A DNA stretch of 64,000 bases from Tillus elongatus (GCA_964006375.1 OZ023265.1:113911084-113975083), one strand, 5' to 3'. Positions 28,166 through 40,950 are shown, numbered from the stretch's first letter. Notes: a model not told the origin generated them from the sequence alone. A program made the numbers and translations.

Positions 28166-29195
28166 AAATTATATAAAAGTGAGACCCCTGAAATCAAGAA
28201 TATTTTCCGCATTTTGTTAAGACATTGGTTAACTACATTCAGGGTTACCATTTTATTGCAAGGCAAGAATGTTGGTTAATTTTGAGATATTTTAATGAAA
28301 ATTAAAAATCATAATGATTTTACTACGTGCGGATGTTTATAAAACAAGTAATTGATGTAATTAATTTACAGCCCAAAAAATCACATCCCAGAAGAATGGG
28401 CTACCTTTATTTCCAAATTTCGAAGCACAAATATTACAGCGATGGTTGATAAAAGTAAAGTTCACTATTTCATTTATTGTTTCTAAACATTGTAAATAGT
28501 AGAAGAGAGCTTAACACTGGCCATGTGTTCTGGGCGTAACTTATAAGTTTTGATTTTTGTGCATCAAAGAAGAATGCAATTTTAGGATCATTTTTCTTTG
28601 TAAATAAGGATGAGTATCGCTCATAGTTGTTTGACTTTACTGATCAATTATCGTCCTTAGACCACCGGGTTGGCAGGGTTTCATACCTGCTCTATCTGTT
28701 GCGATATATCTCTAAGTCTCAATGTAACATTAAATTGTATAAAATGTATAAACTGCAGAAACAAAAAAACGGCCCTGTAAATTATTTGGAATCCAAACCA
28801 CTTTGTCATGCATAGGCTATAAACGTTTTCTGATATCTCCAACCAACATTATAGACCAGTTATACATGAGAAATAACTTTTTAAATATTCATTCTGTTGT
28901 AATATCGGGAATATTATTATTATTTAGTTATAGTACGGACAAATAATGTTTAGTTGCAAGTTTCTTGATGTGCCTATATTCCACAGGTTTTGACCCATCA
29001 CGCTGATTCAAGTAACTACAGCATGTTTGAGTGTATGTCGATTTAAAACAGTAAACATTCCGAAAGACATTTTATACACTATCTGGGATTCCTAAGTTAT
29101 GATATTGGAAGTCGTCAGCGCCACTTTTGCAGGCGTTCTTACCCTGCCAAGCAGATTGTAGGGGGCGGTATTACTCGCTACAAATTATGTGAGTA

Positions 29196-29200
<5 letters not shown>
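28166..29200. other. No gene recognised
   Basis: AT-rich sequence. A short B-box-like stretch (GCAGGGTTTCATACCTGC) near 28673-28690 is too isolated to call a SINE. Confidence 0.4.

Positions 29201-29279
<79 letters not shown>
29201..29279. repeat. (TA)n microsatellite
   Basis: About 79 bp of TA. Its flanks do not match the common TA-cored family. Confidence 0.95.
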
Positions 29280-29281
<2 letters not shown>

Positions 29282-29512
29282 ACCAAATTTTGTCTTTATT
29301 TAGAGCTGTTGATAAAACACAGTTTCTATTAACGAACGAAAAGTCGTTACTGCAGTACATCCCACAATATCCTGGAAGTCTTGCGACATCCAGGAAAGTT
29401 ACCTAAGATCCGTTTTGAGTGTCATTATTATAGCACACTGACGAGCTCCAATCAGAGCGGAACCGACATGTGTTTCTGAGATGGTCACAATGCGTTTGTT
29501 TATATGTAGAAG

Positions 29513-31266
29513 ATGCCCCAACTAAAACTAGCATCGTGATGTCCGGTTTTTTCTTGCCTTTGAAGTTATTTCTGCATCCCTCTAGCGCCCAGAGCCACCC
29601 CATCAAGAAATTTAAGCCGCAATAGGGGTCGACACATCATTTTGAACCTAGTTTTATTTTATATGCAATCATGTTTTTTTTTTCAATTTTGAGCTATTGG
29701 TACATGAGAATCACGAAGGCGTCCCAACAAAATTTGCACCGCCGAAAATGTCAGATTGCGCCGAAGTGTGCGAAAAAATGCTACGACAGGTCAATTATAA
29801 CTTGAAGGGGCACCACATTCCTTCTTGGTTTCTAAGTTTAAACAATTTTTTATAGGAACGGACTAAGAAATGTTATCTTATCTGCACAAATATTTTTAAT
29901 TTTTAGAGGAACAAAAAATTTTGCTAAATGTATTAAAATTATAATTTTACCACTTTCTACTTGATTTCATGAATTATCGTCGTTGAGTAACTAAGTGAAA
30001 AATAAAAACCGTAATTTTAAAAATAGTTTATAGCACCAACAAATAATTGATCTCGTAAAATTGTGCTATGAAAATAACAATTGTGCCAGTCTCGCTCCTA
30101 GACTTTTCAACCAGAATGATGTGGAACAGCAGGTTAGTCGTAAGTACCTCTCTAATTAAATTGCAAAATTTGAGGAAACTGGTTCTGTTACAACAAAAAA
30201 ACAATACCGTCAACATCCTATCCAAAATCATGATGTTGAAGTGGCGGTCCTTGGTTATCTTTTAATGGATAACAGGCAATCTGTAAAAAAAAAAGTAGCT
30301 CAAGAAAGTGGTGTGTCAAAAAGTATTGTTCATCGGATTATCAAGAAAGAACGTAAGTTTCATCTATTTAAGATAACAACTCTCCAAGAAACAAACGAAG
30401 ATGCTCCATATCGACGTTCAAAGTTTTGTGAAAATTTAACTGAGCGTTTGATAAACGACCCAGATCTACTTTACAACATTTGTTTTCTGATGAAAGTACG
30501 TTTATGTTGAACAAGGAAGTGAATAGGCATAATTGGCGTTATTGGAGTAACACAAGCCCACAGATCTTCAGTGAAACTCACAACCAAACGCTCCAAACAG
30601 TACACGTGTGGGAAGGTATTCTGGGTAATCATATCAGACTACTTTTTGTTGAAGGCAATTTGACTGGTAAAAGTTATTTGAAGACCTTATTGAGCCTTTA
30701 ATCACCTAAGCACTGGAAAAAGACGTAAATGTCCAAGAAAACCAACCCCTTTGGTTTAATTTTTTTTAGGGACACTTACAGTCGAACGTTTGTGCTACAC
30801 CACCTGAATCTCTTTAATCGCTTCGAGAACGACTTATCGCAGCGTACCATCTGATCACGCCAGAGATTTTCAAAAACGTTAGACACGCTTTTAAAAATCG
30901 ATTGTACTATTGCATGGAAGTTGTGGGTGGAGAATTGAGCAACATATTCATTAAGATGAATTGTTTCTCCATAACCAGCTGTTTCCTTTCACATTAATAT
31001 AGGCAGGGTTATCAGAAACCAATGGAACAAAATTGAAGAAAAAAAATGACCTCATATAGAATGAAAGCAGTTTCAAGATGATGTATCACGACCCCTCTTG
31101 CCAATGTTTGGAGGGGTGGCTCTGGGCGCCAGAGGGATGTTTAAATAACTTCGAAACCAAGCAAAATTTGGTCCCCCTTTAAGTTAAAATTGACCTGTTT
31201 TAGCATTTTCCACACTTGAACGAAATCGAACATTTTAGGGGGTGCAAGTTTTATTTGGGATTCCTG
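29513..31266 (+). mobile_element. Tc1/mariner-type element relic with a duplicated left TIR
   Basis: The right TIR (about 31010-31266, ending GGGATTCCTGTATA) is matched on the left by two inverted pieces. One at 29513-29712 keeps the outermost and the inner part (for example CCCTCTAGCGCCCAGAGCCA). One at 29715-29850 keeps the outer part (AAATTTGCACC...AGGTCAATTATAACTT). So the left TIR is present twice in tandem, each copy missing a different portion. The transposase relic lies between. Confidence 0.65.
30110..30965 (+). pseudogene. Tc1/mariner-superfamily transposase relic
   Basis: KFEETGSVTTKKQYRQHPIQ precedes QESGVSKSIVHRIIKKERKF (second helix-turn-helix, about 30300-30360). The core reads CFSDESTFMLNKEVNRHNWR (first Asp, about 30482-30540) and then VHVWEGILGNHIR. 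FVEGNLTGKSYLKTLL ends at about 30700. The second and third Asp regions are lost or scrambled between 30700 and 30830. The tail IAAYHLITPEIFKNVRHAF matches the family C-terminus. Frame changes occur near 30490 and beyond 30700. Confidence 0.8.
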
Positions 31267-32479
31267 TATATTTAAACGTATATAACTTAATATTTTGAGA
31301 ATTCTTAATGAGCTCTTTGCCCCTTAGAGGCATATTAATATAAAACTAAGACGTCTCATAAAAAATGATTTGAGCATATATTCCGAATTTGTCAATTAAT
31401 TATTTGTATCTTATAGGCAAAACGTCCTGTAATTAAATGATTGGTGCAAATATTCTATGAAACTGCAAATTTAGAAAAGTCCAATAAAATTGTGTAGCAG
31501 TATATAACTAATAAAACCAGTCGGTAGTGGCATTTCTCATTTGCCATAACTGCATCGCAACGCATCTAGTACACCGCTGCTGCAGCTACAGACAGAACAA
31601 AAAATCTCAAGGGCAAATTTAGGTACGTTTTTTGTGGGTTAGTACTCTGTTAATTCGAAACAGCAGGTGGTTTTGATTTTCAGAATTTGCGCTCAAATTG
31701 ACGTTAGGGGTCTAAATTTTATTTGCCGACAAGACAGACATTTATTATCTTTAAGAACCTTCTTAATTTTAGTGGGCTCTTGTAATTTCGTTTATTTATA
31801 TTTCCCTTTTATTGCTGTTTGCTAACGATCACACAAAATCATTATGGCTTGTCGAGTTTAGCAGGATGTGTTAGATTTGCCGAATATAGTTAATGAGTTA
31901 ATGAGTCAGTCAGTCAAGTCAGCTTTGACCAGGCATCAATAATTAACTGAATTCATTAGATGGCCTATATCATATTTTTCTTTGGATGATATTATATAGT
32001 TAATAGTAAGTATAGTAAAGAGTATTTAAAAATTATCTCAGCCTGGCTTTTGATGAAGTCATTGTAATACAAAAATTTTAGTACATAGCAGGGGCTCTAA
32101 AAAGCAATGTGTGCAAAATTTCATCAAAATAGGTTTGCTATTTCTGGAGATACATGAAACTTACCAAGTGTGATCGAAATCGGTTCTTTTTTTTTCAATT
32201 ATTTGGCTTTTAGTATGAGCTTGCTTAGCCAGTCTCCAGACACTTAATTTTATCCCGCATTGTTTATCGTTGATAAGCAGGGATTAAAACGAAGGTGTTC
32301 ATATAAGTTCAAGGTGTACTACTCACCTTCTTACGTGATAATAATTTTTAGAAGGTATAAGTTCGTAGGTCTAACTTAAATATATAAAAATATATAAAAC
32401 TATAGAAGAGATACAGAGTCGACTTGAAACCAATGGGGCCCATCATGGTACCTTCAAGACGCACAAGATTGGCCACCAA
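31267..32479. other. No gene recognised
   Basis: AT-rich sequence. I see no motif or repeat that I can support. Confidence 0.4.
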
Positions 32480-32967
32480 AACAACTAAAAATCTTGAAAA
32501 ATTATTACATATATTATATTACATATGAATATATATTACATTCCTATATATGAGCAAAAATTATATGAGCCGTTGTCGTTTAGAGGGTTCTGGCACAGGT
32601 TCGGGTTGTTCTATCGTCAGTGTTTATCTGTAAAATGAAAGGTGGTGAGAAAAAACAACTTGTGATCATATGTCAATAATAAATAGGCAAGAGATCGTGA
32701 GATTGGACATGCCTTCGGAGTCGTGTAAGCGTCTTTCTCCAGTCTGTTCTAACTCTCTTTTTTCGTTCTCTTCCTCGTCTATGTTAGTGCTATCTTTCGG
32801 AGGCTCGACGTTATCGCACAGCGCTTAGAACGATGTGCAGATCAGGGAGCAATGGAGGCCTGGCTTTCTGCATCCCACTGACGCTGCTCCATGATAACAT
32901 TCGCTAAGAGCTTACTTTCAGGTGCAGCAGTGGTTATCCGGTCAAACCACACTCGACGAGCAACAGA
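32480..32967 (-). pseudogene. Unknown two-exon gene end, left copy of an inverted pair
   Basis: On the minus strand an acidic stretch TNIDEEENEKRELEQTGERR (about 32735-32795) is followed by an intron-like region. Then comes IEQPEPVPEPSKRQRLI and a stop near 32570. The right-hand copy at 38113-38680 has the same layout in the opposite orientation, and similarity continues about 90 bp beyond the stop. In this copy the first exon frame is good and the second is damaged by a deletion and stops. I do not recognise the protein. The two copies point away from each other, with LINE copy 1 between them. Confidence 0.55.
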
Positions 32968-33065
32968 GTCATCTCGTGCTTTTTTTTTGTTCCCTCAGGG
33001 CTCGTCCGCGGCCTTGCCGCCCCGATAGCACCGCAACCCTTGGTTGATTGTGCCTACCCTTAGTC

Positions 33066-36000
33066 TTACTCCACCCATTCCAAGATCACTGTGCCTTGAA
33101 CTAGTCTGCACAGCGATTTGTAGGGTGAAGTTTTATATTGCTCTGTCTCCGGTCTAGACTCACCGTAGATCAGTTGTCTTTTCCGGTCCAGAGCTATACA
33201 CTCACACAAGATGTGCTGGGCTGATTCCTCCCCCTCGCCGCAGAGTCTGCATGCGAGGTCCCCTTCGAACCGCCCCATTTTATGCAGGTGTTTCTTGACG
33301 GCCATGTGTCCCGTCAAGAGACCTGTTGTGTTTCTGAGCTGTCCTCTGCTAAGGTTTAGCAGCTCCACAGCTCTCTTTGAACTGGGTCCGTCAATTATTG
33401 ACTTCCCATGTCTGAGCCCTGGACAGTCCGCCCAGTACACCTTGTGTTGGTTTCTGACCCAGGACTTAATGGCTCCCCTGGCAGTGCTCTTTGACACGCC
33501 CAGAGCCGGTTCTGGTCCCATAAATGGTTCTGCTGACCCTCTCTTCGCGAGACTGTCAGCTTCTTTATTGCCTTTAACCCCCGAGTGACCCGGCACCCAG
33601 ATGAGGGTCACCTCATTCTGCCCAGCCAGGTCGCTCGTCTCGTCTCGGCACTCACTCACCAGCCAGGAATTTACCCGTGGGCTACTTAGTGCCTTAAGGG
33701 CTGCCTGGCTGTCTGTGGCTATGAGGATCCGCTTGTTGGTGTAGCCCCTCCTCTTGTTCTCCAGCACACAGTGCAGGATGGCGTACATCTCAGCCTGAAA
33801 CACCGTTGCATGGGCTCCGAGGGAAATACTATGACTTACCCTCGGTCCTTCCGAGTAAACACCTGCCCCCGTCCCACGCTCCCCCCAGATCCGTCCGTGA
33901 ACCAGACGAGCGCGTCCCGTGGCATGCCCGACGTCTCCTCCCGCCATGCCTCGCGATCAGGGATTTCCACTGTAAAGTTGTTTTCCCTGCACATTCGCGG
34001 GCTCGCGAAGTCTGACCTCATTTCAAGCATGGGCTCCTTCACGATCTCCTTAATTTTGCAGTGGCCCCTGAAGCCTGGGTTGATCTTCAGTCTACCATTG
34101 CAGGCTAGTCTGTATAGTCCTAGCCTGGCCTCTCCCATAATAACTAAGTGTAGGGGGGGGTAGATCCAGCAACACCTCCATGGCGGCTGTTGGGGTTGAA
34201 GACATGGCCCCTGTGATGCCTAGGCAAGCCATCCTTTGGATCTTGCCTAGTTTTTGTTTGGCACTGGATTGTGTCACCTTAGGCCACCAGACCAGTGCCG
34301 CATATGTTAACGATGGTCTGACCACCCTTGTGTACAGCCAGTGGGCCATACTAGGTCTTAGTCCCCACGTTTTCCATATAGCCGCCTAGTGACGGCTAAG
34401 GTCATGACTGCCTTACGTATTTTTCCAATGTGACCATTCCAGGTTAGCTTAGAGTCCAATACGACCCCAAGATATTTTACCTCCCTGGCGATTGGAACGC
34501 TCCTACCGTATAGAGTGAGAGTTATGTGGCTTTCACACTTCCTCCTCCTCGTAAACGGCACGACAGTTGCTTTCTCGGGGCTCACCCCGAGCGCTTGATC
34601 AACCGTCCACCCTTCCACCACTTTCAGTGCAGTCTGCATACGCTCCCACACTGCCTGTGTGACCTTTCCTCGGACTATGATGACAATGTCGTCCGCATAG
34701 CCCTGTACCTCATACCCCCCTCCCGAGAGCCTCCCCAGCAGGCCGTCCACGACTAGACACCAGAGCAAGGGAGACAGAACGCTCCCCTGCGGACACCCCG
34801 CCGCGACCCCCGCCAGCAGAGTCCCTCCCGCAAGTGAGGTGAACACCGCCCTGTCCCTGAGCATGGAACCGATCCACCTGCAGCAGGTCTCTTCTATTCC
34901 ACGCTCCCGGGCAGCTGCCAGAACCGATCCGAACGAGGTGTTGCTAAAGGCCCCCTCTATGTCTAGGAAGGCCCCCAGCGCCACCTCCTTGTTCTCCAGC
35001 GTATTATTCAGTTTCAGCACCAGTTGGTGCAGTGCTGTTTCTGTTGAGAATCCTGCTCTGTATGCATATTGTCCGCAGTGTAGAGGATATGCTTCCAGTA
35101 CACCGCCCCTAATGTGCCGGTCGAGCAGTTTTTCCACTGTTTTCAGCAAGAAGGACATGATACTTATTGGCCTCAGGGACTTTGCCTGGTCTGTTGGACG
35201 CCCAGGTTTAGGAATAAATACAACCCTGGCCAGTCTCCATGCCCTCGGAATGTACCCCAGAGACAGGCTGGCCCTTATAATGAGGGTAAGCACCGGCGCC
35301 AGTATATCTATCCCCTGTTGGAGCATGATGGGCATTATTCCATCAAATCCCGGCGATTTGTATGGTTAAAGCTGTTAATGGCCCATCTGATTTTGCTCCA
35401 GGTAACCACCTCTTTAGCGACTGTCCAGTCTACTCTAGATGCCCGCCTATAAGGCGCCTCTATTTCTGAGTGTTCCCAGTCCGGAGGTGATTGGTTTATT
35501 ATGTTACAGCCGGAGAAGTGCGTCTGGAGTAAAATTTCCATAGTTTCCTCCCCCGAGCTTGTAAAGCCTCCCGTGGGTGTTCTAAGGGAGCCTATGTTAG
35601 TCTGAGGGCCCTTAGACAGGATCTTGTGTAGTCGAGCACTCTCGGACGTGTTTTCCACTTCTTCGCAGTGCCTCCTCCACGACTCCTTCTTAGCGTTCCT
35701 CAGTCTTTTGTTATAGGTCGATAGGGCCTGTCTATATTCATCCCATGCTCCCGACCTTTTGGCCGCGTTAAACAGCTTACGAACCTGCGTCCTCCTTTGC
35801 CTGAGGTCCTCGTTCCACCACGGGACGTTCCTGGTGGACACCCTCATTTTCAGGGGGCAGTTGGCGTTATAGGCCGAGGTAATTGCGTCTCGCAATTGGA
35901 CTGCTGCAATCTCGAGGTCTATTGAATTTTTTATGGTACTCTTAACCCCCCGCAGTTCCACAGCCAGGTCTGCCCTGTAGGCTTCCCAGTCCGCCTTGCG

Positions 36001-36705
36001 GGGGTCCCGGTACCATACCGTTTCTCTTTCGACTTTGGCGATTTCAAACCGGATGTATCTGTGGTCTGAGCTACTCACTTCCCCAGACACAGCCCAGCTT
36101 TTAACAAAGTCACACAGAAACTGGGTGGAAACTGTTAGATCTAAAACTTCCTCACGCCGTGTTGTGACGAAGGTCGGTTTATTACCTCTATTCAATATGT
36201 CTAAATTAAATTTCATAAAGAATTGTAAAAGTGCCTCACCCCTAGAGTTTGTGTCCGAGCTACCCCACAACTCATGGTGCGCATTCGCATCCATGCCGAT
36301 GATGGTCTGCCATCCACCTGCTCTGCTACCCACCATCAGCTGCTCCAATTCGTTGGGTGGAGGAGGGTCCGTGCTGTCCCCTGGCAGATAGGCTGACGCG
36401 ACAGTAATGTCCCCCAGCCCATCCGCTCCTCCACATCGGATTTTGATCGTTGCCAGGTCCCTGGAACAGAAATTTATTAGAGGGAGAAACTCTATCCCTT
36501 CCCTGACAAAAATGCAGGCCCTCGGGTTCTCGCTGGATCTGCTGTAGATGAGCTTTCCAGTAGCTCCGCCGAGTCCCTTGATCTCTCCTTTATAGGAGTA
36601 CGGTTCCTGGATGAGGGCCACATCCATGTTCCTCAGCGCCATTAGTAGTCCGGCCGTGGCTGCCCTACTGTGTTGGAGGTTGACCTGAAGGAACCTAAAT
36701 CCCAT
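33066..36705 (-). pseudogene. LINE ORF2, copy 1, frameshifted
   Basis: This is the same protein as the intact ORF2 at 57829-61473: endonuclease, reverse transcriptase (YADD), RNase H and a terminal Cys-rich motif. Reading breaks at four places. A C is lost near 35366 (NSFNHTN instead of NSFKPYK). A T is lost near 34373. One G is gained in a G-run near 34150. One base is lost in a C-run near 33882. There is also an in-frame 3-bp loss near 34412. Apart from these the frames are open, so the copy is recent. Several breaks lie in homopolymers, so assembly error is possible. Confidence 0.9.
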
Positions 36706-37754
36706 TAACCCTTAGTTGCTTCCCCAGTGGGCGGAAGCTAACCCTTCCTGCTTAGAACCGACCAGTGTTGCGTCCCCAGTTCAGGGTTCTGGATCTTAAG
36801 TCTGCTGATCACCGTCTCCTGCGGGACGGTGTCAGGGATCCGTACGAGGACCTTGCGTCTCTTTGGGAGTTCCTTGGGCTCGACGGCTGTCAAGTCCGCC
36901 CCCTCCCAAATCTGACCGAGGCCCCCGATCGTTTTCCGCAGCCAGTCCCGCGACTGCGGGCCGGCACAGGTTGTCCAGAGGATGCCCCCCGTCAGGCGCG
37001 TCCGGTGGAACTGAGGCGGGCTCTCCCCTTCCTGAAGAGAGTCCACTGCAGCTACCACCGCAGCCTGGATCAGGTCCGCCTTCCCCTGGTCTAGCGTGAC
37101 CTCAGGATGGCGTCTGTCAATCACCGCCATCCCGAGGCCCTCCGCAGCCTCCCTGTAAGAGCCAGTCTGCGCCGGTGTTCCGGCCGTGGTTCCTTTGGGA
37201 GGTCTGTCTGTAGTAGGCGTGCTAGAGCCAGAGCGCGGCGTCTTCCGACTCGCACTCTCCTCTTGCGCCTTTACAGGCACCCTGGCCCTTTTGGAACGTC
37301 TATCTGTAGTGGGCATGCTAGAGTTCGAGCGCGTCCTCTTCTGACCCGCACTCCCCTCTTGCGCCTTTACAGGTTTCTCGACCGTCCAGGTCCCGGCCGC
37401 CATTTTTTGCGCCCTCCAGAGCTTCTTTCTTTGCGCCCCGGAAAGACGCTTGGACTGCCGGGGCAGTCCCTCTACTCTAACAGTAGAGTCCTCACTGGTG
37501 GAGGGGCCCCCGGAGTCCGCGGAGCTCGCCGCCCTCCGGTGGGACCCAGCCTCCAGCTTGGGTGTCGGGGACAGGTCTCTGGCCGAAGCTACCCCCTGAT
37601 CCCCCGTATCTACGCCGGTCGTGGGACCTCCAGAGTCCGCTGCCGCCCCCTGGCTCGTCTCCGTTTCCGGGATAGACTCAAGGCACAAGTCTGTAGCCGT
37701 AACCACTCCTCGAGCCTCATTGGTTTTGGTTTTATATGTATTTATTGTCTTCAT
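36697..37754 (-). pseudogene. LINE ORF1, copy 1, truncated by a 98-bp deletion
   Basis: Starts MKTINTYKTKTNEARG and follows copy 2 closely to GTQHWSVLSRK, then shifts frame and stops at 36738. Compared with copy 2, 98 bp between two CCTTCC repeats (61511-61516 and 61609-61614 in copy 2) are missing near 36748. The original ORF1 end (QLRVNGI and stop) is still present at 36697 but out of frame. The DUF4780-like domain therefore lacks its last part. Confidence 0.9.
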
Positions 37755-38112
37755 GTTGTTCCCACGAGAATGGGGGAAATACTGTCCACACCATCAGAAC
37801 CCCCTGTGTGGTGCAAGGCGGGTTACTCTGGAGGGTTACCTGGTACTCCAGAGGTTCCGTTCACGACACCATCGCCCTGGTGCCATCCATCCATAGGCAC
37901 GGGTCACGTGACACCGTAGATTGGGGGAGTTTAGTTCGACCTCCTTGTCTAGATCCGTCATGTTTAGTTATTAGCAGGGTCACCTCGTGCAGGATGCGGA
38001 TTTTTACCGCGCATGACGGTCTTGGGGAAAGCTTCATCGGGAGTTTATGTTGTTATTTCCACTTCCTCAGCTTGCCCCCTGGAGTCCTTTGGCCCGCGAC
38101 TCCTTAACCCCG

Positions 38113-38680
38113 TCATCTCGTGCTAGTGCCAACGACTTTGATACCTGCACCGTACGCGAGACTCTGGCACATTTCTCGTAAATGTAGAAAGGGCTGCCTA
38201 CGCCATTGTGGATGCAGAAATCCAGGTCTCCATTGCCCCCCCGATCTCCACATCATACAAAGAGCCTTGTAATAACTTCCGCAGATAACCGCACTAACAT
38301 AAACGGAGAAGAAACCGAAGAAAGAGACCAAGAACAGACTGAAGAAAGACGCTACATGATGTGGGAGGTATGTCGAATCTCACAATCTATTTCGTAATCA
38401 TTATTGAGATATTATCACAGCATAACTGTTGATTATGATCACAACTTGTTGCTTTCTCACCATTTCTTTTCTTTTCCAGATGAACAAGCCCCGATGCTGG
38501 CGATAGAAGAACCCACACCTGTGCCGGGACCCGTCGCCTTAAAAGAACCGCAGCTAGGACCCTTCAACCGACAACGGCTCATATAATTTTTAGTCATATA
38601 ATAATGTAATATGTATATAATCATCTATGTAGTATATTAATAATAATGGGTAATAATTTTTCCCAAGATTTCCCATTGCG
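38113..38680 (+). pseudogene. Unknown two-exon gene end, right copy of an inverted pair
   Basis: An acidic stretch TNINGEETEERDQEQTEERR (about 38302-38352) precedes a GTATGT donor at 38368. A pyrimidine-rich CTTTTCTTTTCCAG acceptor ends at 38479 (112-nt intron). Exon 2 reads DEQAPMLAIEEPTPVPGPVA, then FNRQRLI and TAA at 38586. Compared with the left copy, exon 1 has lost one base, so it does not join exon 2 in frame. Exon 2 itself is open. An ancestral phase-1 intron is inferred. Function unknown; it could be a host gene end or a cargo exon of an unrecognised transposon. Confidence 0.55.
38368..38479 (+). other. Candidate intron of the unknown gene
   Basis: GTATGT donor, long pyrimidine tract and CAG acceptor. 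The left copy has the related GGCATGTCCAATCTCAC at the donor and TTTTACAG at the acceptor. Conservation of both ends in the inverted copy supports a real intron rather than a chance match. Confidence 0.5.
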
Positions 38681-40950
38681 ATTTCACTTTTTTGTAACCT
38701 AATTTGTGCAATTTCGGATTTGATTAAACAACTCGGAACATTATGTGATTTTTGAAAAATGGACTGTGCCTTTACATATATGGTCTAGATAAGGAATGTG
38801 CAGAAAACTGGGACGAATTCACTAAATCACAGCCTTTAATAATAGATTAGAGTCTTGGAGTGGAAAAAGTGGATTTTTGCGGTCGAAATACTTTATATAT
38901 ATAATTTTTAACTAGCAGTTAAACCTGAGCGGTTGATTGGAGAAAAAACCGAAATAATGAAATTTGTATGAAATTTTATGTGCTCGCATTTTGAATACAA
39001 AGGTTATTTACAAAAAGTTTTCGAGTTATAAGCAAAAAGTCGCCAAAAAAATGAGGTTTTATAGTTTTTTGCATTTTTACAATGTTGCGTCACGAAATTA
39101 GATCATCAAATCCTAGATTGGGATTCAGCACCCCAAAAAATATGGCATCGAAGAGATGAAAACTACCCCATAACTTTCCTGGTAAAAACACTGTTTATCT
39201 GGACTATGCTTCGATAGTATAAATCGAGGCGTATTTAGAAAATGTATAGCCAGGGGCTCGGTCGTTCATTATCTTTTTAAGTTATCACATACAGTGTGTC
39301 CCACTAATGGTGTGACATCCAAATATTTTCTTTAGTTTTTATTAGATTTAAACCAAGTTGGTCTTACATTATAGGACATAATATGATCTACTTATTCCCC
39401 GGAAGCCTCTTTCTTACAAATCATTTTAATATATTAATATACTGTCCACTTTTATATACCATATATACCTCACTAGCTAAGTTTCTGACTGATGAACAAT
39501 TTTTTATCGTAGTTCACTGAAAATATTACTTCCATTAGATTTTTAAGCCTGCAATGAAAACCTATTGTTTGACCTAAACTCCAATGTTATTCTTGATATC
39601 GTCTTCATAAATACTTTAACACGATCTAAATACTTAAATTTCATCAAGTTTGGTTGGACTTTAAAAGCGCCACAAATTTCTAATCAACCCATAAATTCTC
39701 ACAAACACAAAGACCCCAATGTCTGGGCATACTTATGCATTACCTTAGTTACAAATATGAAGTGCTGAAGATGATTTGCGGATAACATATTCAGCGGTTC
39801 AGAGAATTTTAGAACAACCTTGCAACGTCGCATTTTTGAAAATATATTACCTAGATAGAGCGCGACAGGCGAGAGAAGTGATAAACGACACATAAAATAC
39901 GATAGACCAATCACAAGGAAGACAAACCAAAGAACATTTAACTCAAGCAAGCTCAGCTCCATGGTCAGATTCAACCTTCATTGAGCAAGTAACAGTTCTG
40001 CATTTGTTGCTGGTATATAGAAGGAAAGCTCATTACATTGGTACCAAAAACATTGAGGACATTTTTGCTGAAACCATTGATGTGCTTGTAAATTCCATCT
40101 CTTCTAAGACAAATTGTTCGGTGCCAAAACTTGATGGATGGAGGATTCTGGCAACGATATATTTATAAAAATTATGAGCGCTCCCTCCCTCTCACTCTCT
40201 CTCTCTCTCTCTTTCTCACGTGACAACCGAAAGCTGAAGTGACATTGTCAGCGTTACTTCCACTTATCATATGTTCGGAGACTGATACCCAACGCTATTC
40301 CTGTTCTTCAAATATCGACAGTGTTGCACTGAAGATCACCACAAGTGAGACAATATACCCCTGACTTCTTCAGGTGTCGACTCGGCTTTTATTCATCCTT
40401 TCACATTGCAAATTTTGTTTTTTAGCCGTGCACAAGCCTATCCATTTTGACTGTCTTAAATAACGCGTCATGGTTTATCGTTTTGCTGCTTAAAGTCTGG
40501 GGATACTAATATTTTATCCCTTGATGTTGCCTTTGTCTGGAAAGCTGAAGACAGCAGATGTAATTCCAACTTTGACAATTTCTTATACGGTGTAGATTCG
40601 CTAATATAAATAGAACGTAATTATTATCTGCCAAATAGGTTTTTCCCTTCTGAAATTGGTTTCTCCACAATGTTATCTGAAAGTTCTGCTCAGCTGTGCA
40701 GCCTGCATGGCTTTTGTGTTGTGTTCACCTATTGCATTTATTTACCTCGTATTTGCTCCTTTAAAGTGTCATATTGTAGGACCTAATCAGTTTTAATAAG
40801 CTTATACTACCTTAATTTTTGACTGTTCTTTGCTGAGTTTTAATGGCTTCTATTTAGCTTTAGTTTTTGTACTTTACAATAGCTTAGTAGAACCTTACGC
40901 TTTCTGTAGCTGCTGGACACTTGGGTAAATTGTGTTATTGTTATATGCTA
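38681..40950. other. No gene; (CT)n tract at 40181-40217
   Basis: This is about 2.3 kb of AT-rich DNA. A CT microsatellite lies at about 40181-40217, and a mariner-like end (ACAGTGTGTCCCACTAATGG) is near 39291-39310. The frames at 39565-39768 and 39699-39974 have no known motif. Confidence 0.45.

Larger units (their letters stand above)
32981..38111 (-). mobile_element. Full-length LINE copy 1 (LOA-like, I group), inactivated
   Basis: On the minus strand the element begins GGGGTTAAGGAGTCGCGGGC (38111 downwards) and ends in poly-A (32981-32988 read as T). The target duplication GTCATCTCGTGCT is exact at 32968-32980 and 38112-38124. It is GC-rich against an AT-rich background, as is copy 2. 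It has a 5' UTR of about 360 bp, ORF1, ORF2 and an 80-bp 3' UTR. Relative to copy 2 it has a 98-bp deletion in ORF1 and at least four single-base indels in ORF2. The clade is inferred from the endonuclease start, the RNase H domain and the DUF4780-type ORF1. Confidence 0.95.
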
